Origin: Chara braunii | Lineage: Eukaryota > Streptophyta > Charophyceae > Charales > Characeae | Length of the DNA: 23,453 bases | Assembly: GCA_003427395.1 (NCBI GenBank) | Contig: BFEA01000032.1 | Coordinates: 1,547,978-1,571,430 of the forward strand | Direction: 5' to 3' | Shown: one piece after another, positions 9,285-19,659 of the stretch | Position numbering within the stretch: the first letter of the stretch is position 1 | Layout: each line of letters opens with the position of its first letter | Translations under genes and position numbers: made by a program | The notes under the pieces: generated by a model | Told to the model about the DNA's origin: nothing | Databases searched by the model: none | Seen by the model: only the letters and a program-made list of their open reading frames with translations

Positions 9285-9742
9285 ACCAAAAAAATCAATA
9301 TCACTTTTTTTTCACACTTTGTTTGTTTATTTCTTTATTTATTTTTATTATTTTTTTATTTTTTTTTAATCTCAAAATTTTATTATTTATTTTTTTTTCT
9401 CTCCCCCTCCCCCCCATGGTTATTATTTTCTTTTCTTGATTAGGTCGCCGCTACCCTCCCCTAACCACCCGAACCCCGGTTAGGATTTTTTTTAGGGTTT
9501 TTCTAGGGTTTAAGGTTCTCTTAAATTCCCCTACTCCCTCGCCTTTTCCCGTCGGGCACCTTCGACGCGGACGGATCCTCCCCCCTTAAGCGGTTCGGCG
9601 CCTCATCTCACGTGCGACCCGCAAAATCCGATTCGAGTCGACTCACACATACTCACTCCGCTCCCGCGGTCCCCTTCATCTTACCGGTGGGCCCCTTTCC
9701 CCCCACACTCCTCTGAGGACTATCTTCATTCCCCTTCCGGTC
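9285..9742 (+). promoter_or_regulatory. Gag-proximal leader with telo-box
   Basis: TTAGGGTTT at 9492-9500 is an exact telo-box (reverse complement of AAACCCTAA). A near copy, CTAGGGTTT, follows at 9504-9512. Telo-boxes are known near transcription starts of many plant housekeeping genes. A function here is inferred only. The rest is T-rich and then C-rich, without a reading frame, up to the gag ATG at 9743. Confidence 0.4.
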
Positions 9743-11589
9743 ATGGAAGAGAGTTCATCGGAGGAGATCGCCACAGCGCAGTCTATATCCCAGGTCAGCG
9801 CGCAGTCAGCAGCTCATGGTCAGGCCCATGCGGACACTACGGACCTTCATGCCACCCTTGTAGCGATCCAGACGCAACTTAGTACGCTTGGATCATTGCA
9901 AGCGCAAATCAATGCGCTTGCCCTCGACGTCAACCGCCTCAAGGGTTCCCCTCATCGCTCTTCTCACCGCTCCCACACCCCTTCCCCTATTGGCTCCGAG
10001 TCCGGCTCCCCACGACTCAAAAGACGGAGACATCGTGGTTCCCCCTCCTCTGCGGGTCAGGCCCAGCATTCCCCCTCAGCAGTGGCGAGTGTTGATGCCG
10101 CTCAGACCACCCCGTCTATTGCGACAGTTCTCCCGCGACAGTTCTCCCGGCCTTGGCCGCCCCTACCGTCTCTACTGCTGCCACAAGTGCTGCGGTCCAG
10201 ATACCACCATCTTGCGCCTCAGTTTCATCGACCCAGCCCGGTGTTGCTTCCCAGCTTCCCGCACCGGTCGCGACAATACGGCTCCGCCATCTTCCTCCTG
10301 CCTTCGTCCCCCTAACCCCACAGCACGGTACCATCCAGAATGGGATTCCTCCTCCCACTGGGAGACCCGCTCCGCCTCCTCCACCTCCGACCCCGCGCAC
10401 CCAGCGAGTGACCACTTTACAGGCCACCATTGCGCAGGCTCCGGCGGAGATCCTGACCCTGAGATAGCCTCACCACGCACAGGCTGCTGACCCTTCTTCT
10501 TCCTCTACCACCTCTTCGACCCCCATCATGCCGGCTCGTTTCCCTCGACCGGCTCCTCAGCCTCTCCCCTCTTACCTAGCCATTCCGGGACAGCTGCCCA
10601 CGGCCGTTGCTTCCCTGTCTGCTGGTCCATCCGCCAGTGGCCACGGCCCACAGCCTTCCCCCACCCCTGCCCCTGCAGCGGCCCCGACTTACGCCGCCGC
10701 AGTGCACTCGCCTCGATCTCTCTCCCCCCGCCATCAACACAGTGGACATCCTCCTGTGCGCACCTCGGACATTCCCGAGTATGATGGCACATCCCGCGTC
10801 TCTCGCTGGTTCTAGATAGCAACACGCACACTCTCGTTGATGACCACCCGTTAGGAGTTGTGGTGCGATGTGCTCGCAACCAAATTGCGAGGCAGCCCTT
10901 CCACTGCGTGGGAGGATCATTATACCCAGCGCCTCCACATGGGTGAGGTCCCCACTCTGACAGACTTCGCGGTCTTCCTTCAGGACTGCTTTGACGCTCG
11001 TCACGACGCCACTGACGCCTTAGACCGCATCACCCAGACCAGATGATCCGGGTCCTCTGTACCGGCCGACCTGGAGCGTCACATCCGGGTGTTTCAGGAC
11101 GCTCGCCTTGTCTGTGACGAGACGTTCCTACCGGAGGTCACACTCACCGACCGGTTCCTCGTCAGCCTACCGACCGACTACCACTTAGAGCTATGGCGAC
11201 GATCATTCTCTTCCGCGGAGCAGGCATATGAGGCTGAGCGTCAGTAGCAGAGCATGTGCAGTCGCTTCTCCGTTGCCCCATCCTCTTCGTGGCTAGTCGC
11301 CACCTCCCAGTCTCATGGTACCACCAGAGGCCGTTCCTCGTTTGCTGGTCGTTTTCGTCACCCGGCTCGACCTGGAGCGCCATTCTCTCGGCAATATTGT
11401 TCTCTCGAGTATGGAGAGGACGCCTCAGCCGAGCTCGACCCTACCATTGGGGACGCCCCCGAGTACATCGATCTTCGAGACGTCATCCAGTACCACTTGG
11501 ATGACGACATTCTCCTGGTGGCCGAGCGCCTGCAGATGGCGGTCGGGTTGTACAGGCTGGCGCCCGCACACCCACGGTTCCTCAGATAA
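9743..11589 (+). pseudogene. gag: Gag (capsid) remnant of chromovirus
   Basis: The structural protein would form the particle that packages element RNA. The start at 9743 is the first ATG after the leader. Residues about 33-66 have coiled-coil spacing (LHATLVAIQTQL and following). A Ser/Pro/Arg-rich stretch with the basic cluster KRRRHR comes next, then a long Pro/Ala/Ser-rich linker. The capsid-like part begins near 10758 (DIPEYDGTSRVSRWF) and shows a conserved Trp and FLQDCF, typical of the retrotransposon gag family. A 14-bp tandem duplication at 10121-10148 moves the frame from phase 2 to phase 1. In-frame stops lie at 10465, 10813, 10852, 11044 and 11245. The frame is lost before the TAA at 11587. 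It is clearly non-functional. Confidence 0.88.
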
Positions 11590-11812
11590 ACCTCCCGCAG
11601 GGTTTTGTCCCTCCTCACAGAGCTCTATCCCCTGAGGAGCATGCCGCCTTCGAGGCCCGTCGCGGCTGCCTTCGTTGCCGCCTGGATGGACACACCTCCT
11701 CACGGTGTCCATACCATACCGCCCTTGATCGGCACTATGCTGACATCTCTCGTCAGCGTCAATCTCAGTCCCCCCCAGGCCTCACCCGGCCAGCCCCACC
11801 CACCTAGCCACG
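11590..11812 (+). pseudogene. gag: Gag nucleocapsid zinc knuckle
   Basis: In a different phase from the capsid part, 11667-11708 encodes a CX2CX4HX4C knuckle with all four metal ligands (Cys, Cys, His, Cys). Such knuckles bind element RNA during packaging. The frame change from the capsid lies between about 11540 and 11590. A second change falls at 11765-11805, probably in the C7 run at 11770-11776. It is followed by a TAG at 11805 in the knuckle phase. Confidence 0.9.
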
Positions 11813-12880
11813 GTGCAGTGTGCCACTGAGGCCTCGCACGTAGCCGGCCTCCCGACTACCGAGTCGTGGTTTGCCCCTTTGGCTACCCCACCAGAGGATC
11901 CTCAGGACATGATAGACGCAGTTCCCTCTGCCCCGTCGTTTGTCGAGGTACCGTCTGCCACACAGCAGACCGCTGCATCTAGCGGTTCCCTCCCGAGACT
12001 TCTGACGCTTCGCGCCATTCGCTCAGCCCGTTGTAGCTCTCAGCTGGCGAATCGCGATGACATTGTGTCATCTCTCCTGGATTTGAGCATCCTTCAGGCT
12101 CGCCAGGAACGACTCACAAGACATGTAAATGTCCTGCGCCATCTTCTCGCTCCGCTCTCTGACCCTGATCACACCCTCCCCATCATCCGTATTCGCCTGG
12201 GGACATCTACGAGGGTGTATCGTGCTTTATGGGACTCCGACTCGCATGGAGACTTCGTTCACCCTCGCGTGGTTGAGGAATATCGCCTAGCTACCTCCGG
12301 GTCTCGCTCTCCTATCTCCGTTACCCTCGGAGATAACAAGACGCAACGCTTCTTCGATCAGACGGTCCCCGACCTCCACTTCTCCCTCACCCTCCTGCCA
12401 TCAGATAGTACCCAGGCGCCTCGGCGCTACCATTCCTCCTCATACTTCGACGTGCTGGAGACTGGGTACGACTTTATACTTGGCACTCCCTAGTCTCGCC
12501 GGTTCTGTGGCACAGAGGCCGAATGGGGAACTGAGACACTCATTCTCAAAACGAAGTGTGGTCAAACCCATCGTGTCCCCTTCATCAGAACCACGGGCGA
12601 CACCCCTCCAGACCTACCTTCCCAGCACCCTCGTCCCTCTAGGTCCCACCCAGACATCACCTTCACTTCTCCTCGTCAGTTTGCTCACTTCATACGACAA
12701 GAGGACGTCACGTTCTACTTCGTGAACGCCATGGATCTTCTTTGCTACAATCCACTCTGTCTCGAGGTTGAGCTCATCTCACTGGAGCGTGATCCCCCTG
12801 ACCCTTCCTCCATCTTCGCGGCTCCCATCTCCACATCCACCCGTCAGCCTGTGAATAGTCCATCGACATCCTAGGCCCCT
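11813..12880 (+). pseudogene. pol: Aspartic protease remnant and linker
   Basis: This is the retroviral-type aspartic protease that would cleave the polyprotein. The region RALWDSDSHGDFVHPRVVEEY lies where the family has the D-S/T-G catalytic loop. Here it reads DSD at 12233-12241, so the glycine is replaced by Asp. The later conserved motif ILGTP is at 12476-12490, and the Trp that normally follows is a TAG at 12491. Downstream the same phase stays readable to a TAG at 12872 and leads into RT. The first 100 residues are Ser/Thr/Pro-rich linker. It is inactive because of both the active-site change and the stops. Confidence 0.87.
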
Positions 12881-13960
12881 TTGCTGTCCACTGTCGAGTC
12901 CACCCATACGTCTCGTGCCGACACAGATGTTGAGGAACTCGTGCGGTTCACGGCTGACTTAGAGCCCACCGTTCGCGATTTCATTCGAGAGTACCACAAC
13001 ATTTTCCCCCCGTATTTCTCATACAGCGGGATCCCTCCCATGAGCGGTGTTGAGCGTTCTATCCAGCTCGTACCTTACTATCGTGTCCACCATCAGGCAC
13101 CCTACCGACTCTCAATTCCGAAAACGACGGGACTCGAACGTCAGCTTGAGGAGCTCCTTCAACTGGGTTTCATTAAATCCAGTAACTTTCCTTGGGGTGC
13201 ACCCGTCCTCTTTGCTCGCAAAGCGGACGGAACTCTTGGCTTTTGCATTGACTACCACGGTCTTAACCGTTACACGATTAAGAACAATTATCCCATGCCT
13301 CGCGCGGATGGGTTGTTTGACCGTTGGCAGACAATCGCTTCTTTACGAAGATCGATCTTCGTAGCGGTTACCACCAGATCTGCGTAGCCACAGAGGACCA
13401 GCCGAAGACCGCCTTTCGGTCGCGCTTCGACCACTACGTGTTCACGGTGATGCCATTCGGCCTCACCAATGCACCATCCACCTTCCAGACGGTGATGAAC
13501 GACATCTTCAAGGGCATCCTTGAAGAATACATTCTTGTATACATGGACAACATCCTAATTTACAATCGTACCTTAGAAGACCATCTAAGGCACCTCCGCG
13601 ATGTCCTACAGCGCTTACGCAAGCATGGCTTCTATGCCAAGCTTAGTAAGTGTCACTTTGCCCAGAGCAAAGTGGACTTGCTAGGACACCATGTGTCTGA
13701 CCAGGGTCTCCATATGGACGACGCGAAGATCACTGCTATTGCAGAGTGACCCGTCCCCACATCTGCCAAGCAGCTCCGCAGTTTTCTAGGCCGCACTAGT
13801 TACTACAGTAATTTTATCCGGGGATACGCTAGGTATTCCTACGTCCTTACCTCCACCCCCTCCGGAAGAACCCGCCGTGATTTTGGACACCCCTGTGTGA
13901 GGACGTCTTTCGGACCCTCAAGAAGGCGGTGACTTGTGCGTCGGTTCTTCGCCTCCCCGA
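12881..13960 (+). pseudogene. pol: Reverse transcriptase remnant
   Basis: This is the RNA-directed DNA polymerase of the element. Motifs in order are [32 protein letters not shown], then after a frame change near 13318 [11 protein letters not shown] (first catalytic Asp), PFGLTNAPSTFQ and VYMDNILIY. The YxDD box at 13540-13551 reads YMDN, so the second catalytic Asp is Asn. The Trp of the downstream E-W-P motif is TGA (13747). Another frame change near 13845-13860 leads to a third phase with TGA at 13878 and then LRLPDFDSPF. The RCID-type Arg is also replaced (GFCIDY). It cannot be functional. Confidence 0.95.
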
Positions 13961-14484
13961 TTTTGATAGCCCCTTTATCGTCACCACCGATGCGTCAGAT
14001 TTTGCAGTAGGAGCAGTCCTCTCTAAGGTGTTTCCCTCTCCTCCGGATTCATCTTATCCTCATGTTCCTCCTACCCCCCCCCCTTCCTGCTGACACTGCT
14101 TCTCAACTGACGCCTACCCTCCCACCACGTCCCTCCACTGACAGTCCTCGCGTTACTTACTCCCCGACCATCGTGAAGGATCGGACTGTCGAGGCTCGTG
14201 TTGGGGATTGCCTGATCGCCTTCTACTCTTGTCAGCTACTTTCTACCGAAATAAACTACACTGTCAATGAATGTGAGGTTCTCGCAGTAGTTTATGCTAC
14301 TCGGCATTGGCGTGATTACCTGCACGGGGCGCCCTTCATGGTGCGCACGGACAAGTAAGTTGTCCGGGCTTTCCTCACGAAGCCCAAACTCTTCCCTCGA
14401 CAGGCACGTTGATGGCGTGACTTATCCGAGTTCAGTTTCACCACTCAGCCCATCAAGCGTGATACGAACCGCGTCGCCGATGCC
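13961..14484 (+). pseudogene. pol: RNase H remnant
   Basis: This domain would remove the RNA strand of the hybrid during reverse transcription. It opens with TDASDFAVGAVL (Asp at 13989) in phase 3. A run of ten C at 14074-14083 carries a net one-base gain and returns the frame to phase 1. NECEVLAVVYATRHWRDYL supplies the catalytic Glu region and VRTD the late Asp (14350). A proline-rich insert of about 30 residues sits between the first and second parts. In-frame stops occur at 14356 and 14410. NRVADALSR-like sequence near 14480 marks the end, as in many Ty3/gypsy elements. Confidence 0.9.
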
Positions 14485-15890
14485 TTGTCCCGCCGTCCTG
14501 ACCACAATCAGGAACCCATCTATCTTGCTGCCATCTCCGTCACCACTGTTGATCAGTCGGTGATCAACGCATATCGCACCCAGTACCGTCACTGTCCGGA
14601 TTATCACGTCATCCACGCGACATTGCAGAGTGGCAAAACCGTTCCCTCATACTTCCTCGGTGAGAACGGTCTCATGTACTGGCATGGCAGATCTTGTCAG
14701 CTAGAACCACATATCTGCATTCCCTCCACCGGACAGCTCTGCGTCCAGGCTGTAGTAGAGTTTCATGACCAGGCAGTTGCCGGTCATATGGGCTTCCACA
14801 AGACGTTGGCTCGTGTTTGTCACCTATACGTCTAGCCGAAGTCCAAGGACTTCGTCAAAGCCCACATCCAGGAGTGTCCTACCTATTAGGAGCTGAACAG
14901 TGCGAACCACCTCCCATATGGGTTACTTCAGCCCTTACCCATACCTGAGGGTCGTTGGCAGTCCATCTCGATGGATTTCATTGGTCCCCTCCACCCACCC
15001 ACTGAGCGCGGTCATGATGCTATCTTGGTTGTCGTCGATCGCTTCACGAAGCGTGCACGTTTTGTCCCGTGCTACTATCGCATTAGCGCTCATGAGATCG
15101 CTGACATCGTCTTCGAACGAGTCGTGCGAGATCACGGCTTACCTAAGAGCATCATCTCCGACCGTGACCCGTGTTTTACCAGCACATTCTGACGACGCCT
15201 ACACGAAGTGTACGGATCTCAGCTCCGCTTCTCATCGTCTTACCACCCTCATACGGATGGTCAGACTGAGGTCACCAATAAAACTCTCGGTAATATCCTT
15301 TGAAAGTTCGTTGAGGATGACCAGCAGTGGGACTTACACTTAGCCCGCACGGAGATTGCGTACAACCACGCTGTTTCGCCAGCCACGGGGATGTCGCCAT
15401 TCTATTGCGACCTCAGCTACCACCCTCGCGTACCCGCGGACTTCCTACTACGATCGCAGCTGCGCCAAGACCCTCGTTGTCCTGCACTTGATGATTGGAT
15501 CGCCCACATGACTGTGATTATGACACGCGCACACGAGAGTCTAACCGACTCCCAGACTCGCATGGCCGCACGAGCGAACCGATCATGAATGGATCATCCA
15601 TTCAAAGTTGGTGACGACGTGCTCGTTGACGCACGCCACTTGCAGCTCAAAGCGGATACGCTCCGCAAGTTCAGGCGTCGTTTCTTCGGTCCATGCCGCA
15701 TCCTTCCGACCATCGGTTCTGATACTGCCGCTAGTCCGGTCAACTTCCGTGTGAAGCTACCTTATTACCTTTGACAGGCTCGCGTACACGATGTTTACCA
15801 CCTCTCCTTACTGCGTCCTTATCGCAGACCGTGCGTGCGCTTCGCCGGACGCCCGTATGAGCGCCCTCCACCTATCATGGTGGACGGTCA
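14485..15890 (+). pseudogene. pol: Integrase remnant
   Basis: Integrase inserts the DNA copy into the genome. The N-terminal zinc finger spans HX6HX29CX2Y (His 14764 and 14785, Cys 14875). The fourth ligand, normally Cys, is Tyr at 14884. The catalytic core keeps all three acidic residues: Asp 14974, Asp 15160 and Glu 15268, spaced DX61DX35E. A GPY/F-like module follows (FFGPC at about 15682-15696), with Tyr changed to Cys. Stops lie at 14833, 14887, 15190, 15301, 15586 and 15772, and the phase is constant (1) throughout. The stop at 15190 replaces the conserved Trp after FTSTF. Confidence 0.95.
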
Positions 15891-16303
15891 CGAGGAGTTC
15901 GTCGTTTCCAACATCGTATCTCGCCGAGTGACCGACGATATCCCTCCATACATCGAGTACCTTTGTGCGTTGGAAAGGTTATCCTGATGAAGAGGCTACT
16001 TGAGATCCCCTCGAGCATTTGCAGCATGCCAGGATGTTGGTGCGTGCATATGATCGTGCTCGTCATGCTGAGATGCCTGCCCCTGCTCAGCCGACTGACC
16101 CTCTTCCTCCTCCTCCGGTTGAGAGGATGGCTGAGGACAAGCCCACTGTCGCGCCCCCACCGCTTCCAGGGCCTGGTTCGATGTCCCTCCCCGGACCGAG
16201 TGTAGTGGGTTGGTGGACTCGCAAGCTGTCTCGCAGAATTTTGGAAAGTTTTAGGGAAACTGGAAGTGCATTCACAAGCAACCTTTGTCACACAGTCGAG
16301 TAG
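15891..16303 (+). pseudogene. pol: Chromodomain and proline-rich C-terminus
   Basis: Chromodomains of chromoviruses bind modified histone tails and steer integration. EEFVVSNIVSRRV leads to YIEYL, then after a one-base gain at about 15962-15964 to VRWKGYPDEEAT. TGA at 16001 replaces the Trp that normally follows, and DPLEHL closes the fold. The three aromatic cage positions would be Phe/Val in the first strand, Trp in VRWKGY, and the lost Trp at 16001. After the domain come about 90 residues rich in Pro and Ala with several Arg, ending at the TAG at 16301-16303. The tail has no recognised motif. Confidence 0.88.
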
Positions 16304-16690
16304 TCAGGGTTATCCCTCCTGCCAGTGGCGACACGGCTTAGAGTGAGGCATTCGGTTTATCGCCTGCACCTGACCCCGTATAAAGGTCAGACTCAAGGTC
16401 ATCGGAGTCCCTATTATCCAGGAGTCTTTCAGGTTGCCTTGAGTGTATCGTGTATGATATGAAGAGGAAAATAACATAATATCACATGCATTACAGAATC
16501 GTGCATCATAAAGCAAGTACCACTGAAAGAACAGGAAGACCAGAAACTAGACTCTGAAAGAGCATGACTAGAGATACGAGACTGAAGAGTAGTACGCAGA
16601 GAATGCAGGAAACAGTCATAGGAGGGGCTGCAGTTACTGATAAATCATAATAATGTCATAATACATCTCAGTGACGAAAAGATACGAGCC
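16304..16690. other. Spacer between chromovirus pol and antisense frame
   Basis: No gene was seen. A purine-rich stretch (about 16520-16640) with short repeats of the type GATACGAGACTGAAGAG includes AGGAGGGG at about 16620, a weak candidate polypurine tract. No TG-starting LTR resembling the sequence before 7676 follows it. Confidence 0.4.
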
Positions 16691-17877
16691 TCAATCAATG
16701 ACGGCGAGTGGTACCCCCTCATGAGTGGGCTCGACTGTCTGGGACTCCGTATCTGGTACACATTGGTCCTCCTCATCATTGAGAACCTGAGTGACTATCG
16801 ACTCTGGGACCACATAGCTGATGTCAAAAGATGTTGCAGGGTCGATCTTGCTGATATATGCCATACATCTCACCATCTCCTCGTCCACGACACTTCGGAG
16901 GTACAACTCCTCGGCGAGGAAATGTTGCCAGTGGCACCAATCAAGATCTCAATTCGTCACTTGCCGTAGATATAATCATAAGAAACCTCCAGAAAACGGT
17001 CTCCATAGAGTGGCTTCCGAAAAGCCTGTATAACGAAGTCTGCTCCCACCAAATGACTGTATCCATCCCCAAGATATGGGACTGGTTCCTTTCCCCTAGA
17101 AGGGTCGGCTACCTCCTCTAACTTAGGTCCTCCTGACATGTAATACCAGAATCAATCACCCTCAAGCATGTATCGCGCCAAGAGGTAAGCAACCCATCGT
17201 AAGGAGTGACCAATGTCATAAGATGCCCTGGATCTGCTCCAACTCAAGCTTGCTCAATCCCTGTGAGTATCCCAGTCAAAATAGTCCCCTAAGTCAACGT
17301 CGCTTACGCAGCAAGGCTCTTGGTCTGACTCGTCTGTCTCTGACCTCTGTAAACAGGTGGTAATAGGTATCCCGGATCTGGCCACCTCGCTCCTTATTCT
17401 CCTGTCCTGACGCCTCTTTTCCTTGCTGTCACCTGTGCTCAGCGGTTTTGGATTACAACCATCAAAGTCAAAGAGAGCACCTCCTGGTGCAAAGGGGACC
17501 TGGGGAAACACCACATGTGACAAGTGTTCCCTCCAGTAACTCTCCTTGCGGAAGATATAGTCAGCAATCCGGTCATAGGTGACTCCCTTTATTCCCTGCC
17601 CAGCATCTCTCACGTGATAAGTGATCACCAACGTGTATCTCGATGTGGGAAACTCATTGGCCCTAATGACGAAGCTCTGATGTCCAATGTGTCGATAACA
17701 GAACTTCTCAACTAGCTTACCGCATGAAGGGGTTGTCTCATGTTGAGGAGTCAGTTTGACCAATCTGCAAAGTAAGGTACAATGCTCCTGACAAGTGGTT
17801 TCACCAAACAATGCTGTCCTGGCGATCAGCAACTCAGGAAAATAACCCAACTCGATGGGATCAGAGAGGACAGCACC
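16691..17877 (-). pseudogene. Broken antisense coding region, family unknown
   Basis: Reading leftwards, an open phase starts after a TGA at 17878-17880 and runs for about 207 codons to a TGA near 17254. It continues in the same phase through another TGA near 17160 to a stop at about 16957. A second phase stays readable from about 16950 to the TGA at 16691-16693. Together this is about 390 codons with two or three stops and one frame change. The composition is that of a soluble globular protein with mixed charge and many aromatics. Examples are RKESYWREHLSHVVFPQ, APGGALFDFDG and LYLRSVVDEEMVRCM. A basic stretch (KEKRRQDRR) precedes an acidic end. There is no signal peptide or membrane segment. 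I do not recognise it. It could be a gene captured by the element, an antisense ORF like those of some plant Ty3/gypsy elements, or a separate decayed gene. Confidence 0.5.
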
Positions 17878-17903
17878 TCAACAGACCCTCTAGCCAAACT
17901 GGT

Positions 17904-18178
17904 GGCAACCAACCCAATATAGGGGCCCACCTGAATGGGCCCAGATGAACAACAATCAACTCAGTATAGGGGTCCGCCTTAACATCAACAACTCGATATA
18001 GGGGTCTGCCTGAATGAGCCCGGTTGAACAGCAACAACTCGATATAGGGGCCCGCCTGAATGGGCCCGCCTGAACAACAATAACTCGATATAGGGGTCTG
18101 CCTGAATGGGCCCGGCTGAACAGCAATCAAACTCGATATAGGGGTCCGCCTGAATGGGTCCGGCTGAACAGCAACTCA
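17904..18178. repeat. Minisatellite of 46-48 bp, about six copies
   Basis: Units are marked by (G)ATATAGGGG at about 17915, 17963, 17995, 18041, 18087 and 18135. Each is followed by CCTGAATGGGCCC and TGAACAGCAA. One unit is shortened to 32 bp. The array directly abuts the antisense frame. Confidence 0.93.
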
Positions 18179-18559
18179 GAAGCTCGGCAGCTCATCACAG
18201 CAACGTCATATGTGTGTTTCTGCAGCGAGTGGACTAGAATATAAGGACTAGGACTGCCGGTATCGTCACTGTGAAGGACTGATCAACAAGGTGTTATCTA
18301 CGCAGGGGCCAGTTGCAAAATACTGCATGTACAAACTGGACTGTGCAGATACCATATGTGCAGAAAAAATACCGTCTGCACAGGGACTGAGATGAATATT
18401 GTCCGTGCAGAGACTGATCGGCAAGAAATCAAATCAGCGAGAGTTGGGGTTAGTCATACCATCAGAGACATTCAGTCATGTCCTCAAGACTAATCATACT
18501 AGTAGGGCGTGCGTTCCCAACCATCATACCGGCGGGACGTGTGTTCTAGAATCATCAGA
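18179..18559. other. Spacer with short GTGCAG repeats
   Basis: No gene. GTGCAGA or CTGCACAGG recurs about every 25-35 bp between about 18340 and 18420, which hints at another decayed minisatellite. Confidence 0.5.
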
Positions 18560-19272
18560 ACGTCAGAGCGCACACTCACATAGCCTACCCGAGCGAAGGC
18601 ACACTCATATAATGATACCGAGCGTGAGCGAGCATAGGCACACACTCAAAAGGCAATACTAAACTTGGGCGTGCATGGGTGTGCACTCAAATCACAATTC
18701 AAGCTTGGATGATCATGAGCGCAGACTCAAATAGTGAGTTCAAACCTGGGTACGCATGGCCACACACTCAAATGGCAATGCCAAGCATAGGCGCGCATGG
18801 GGGCGCACTCGAATAGCAATACTCATCGTGGTCGCACGTGAGCGCATACTTAAATGGCACTGCTGAGCGTGGGCGCGCATGGGCGCGCACTCAAATGGCA
18901 ATTTCGGGCATGGGCGTGCATGGACGCTCACTAAAATAATAATGCCGATCATGGGCACGCATGGGCGCACACTCGATTAGTCAACTAATACCAGACGCGC
19001 TCTCAAACCTCAATGCCTAGCTTGGGTGCGCGTGGGCTCACACTTAAATAACAAGATCTAGCTTGGGCGCGCATTCAAATAGGAAGACCAAGCTCTCTCA
19101 CAGCAATGCCAAGCTTTGGCGCGCATGGGCGCTCACTCGGATAGCAGTATCATGCCAGGGCGCGCATCGGCGTGCACTCAAACAATAATTTAAAGCTTGG
19201 ACGTGCACGGGCGTACACTCAAATAGCAATACCTAGCATGGATGCCCATGGGCGCGCACTCAAATAGTAGTA
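18560..19272. repeat. Diverged minisatellite, about 41-bp unit
   Basis: Units of about 40-42 bp carry GGGCGCGCATGGGCGCGCACTCAAATAG or variants, about 16-17 copies. Divergence between copies is high. Frames through it are artefacts. Confidence 0.85.
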
Positions 19273-19553
19273 CTGAGACCGGGCGCGCACTTCAAAGAGT
19301 CAAACTGAGACTGGGCACGCACTCAAACAACCAAACTGAGACTGGGCGCGCACTCAAGCAGCCAAACTGAGATTGGGCGCGCACTCAAACAGCCAAACTG
19401 AAACTGGGCACGCACTCAAACAGCCAAACTGAGACCAGGCGCGCACTCAAACAGCCAAACTGAGACTGGGCGCACACTCAAACAGCCAAACTGAGACTGG
19501 GCGCGCACTCAAACAGCCAAACCGAGACTCGGCGCTCACTCAAACGGCCAGGT
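19273..19553. repeat. 31-bp minisatellite, nine copies
   Basis: About nine units of AACTGAGACTGGGCGCGCAC followed by TCAAACAGCCA are much more uniform than the 41-bp array before them. They share its GGGCGCGCACTCAAA core, so they probably arose from it by recent amplification of a shortened unit. Confidence 0.93.
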
Positions 19554-19659
19554 TTAGCCTGAGTGCGCACTTAAATACTGCGATGTCCCAAGTGGCCAAC
19601 ATTACTAAATCTTAGTGTGAACACAGGGTATCATTATCACTCTAAGTGCGAACTGAGTC

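Larger units (their letters stand above)
7676..16303 (+). mobile_element. Decayed Ty3/gypsy chromovirus, internal region
   Basis: The domain order is primer-binding site, gag with CCHC knuckle, protease, reverse transcriptase, RNase H, integrase, chromodomain. Integrase after RT/RNase H defines Ty3/gypsy, and the C-terminal chromodomain places it among chromoviruses. The reading frame changes about seven times, and about 18 in-frame stops interrupt it, so it cannot encode a working polyprotein. No polypurine tract or 3' LTR could be fixed. The element may extend past 16303 through the antisense frame and minisatellites, or that DNA may be separate. The stated span covers only what is supported. 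Confidence 0.93.

Noticed and set aside
9888-10490. 200-codon Pro/Ser/His-rich frame overlapping gag
   Set aside because: It is a shadow phase of the GC-rich gag linker; the phase with the coiled coil and capsid explains the region better.
14900-15343. 147-codon Ser/Leu-rich frame
   Set aside because: It lies in another phase over the integrase core, whose DDE motif is in phase 1.
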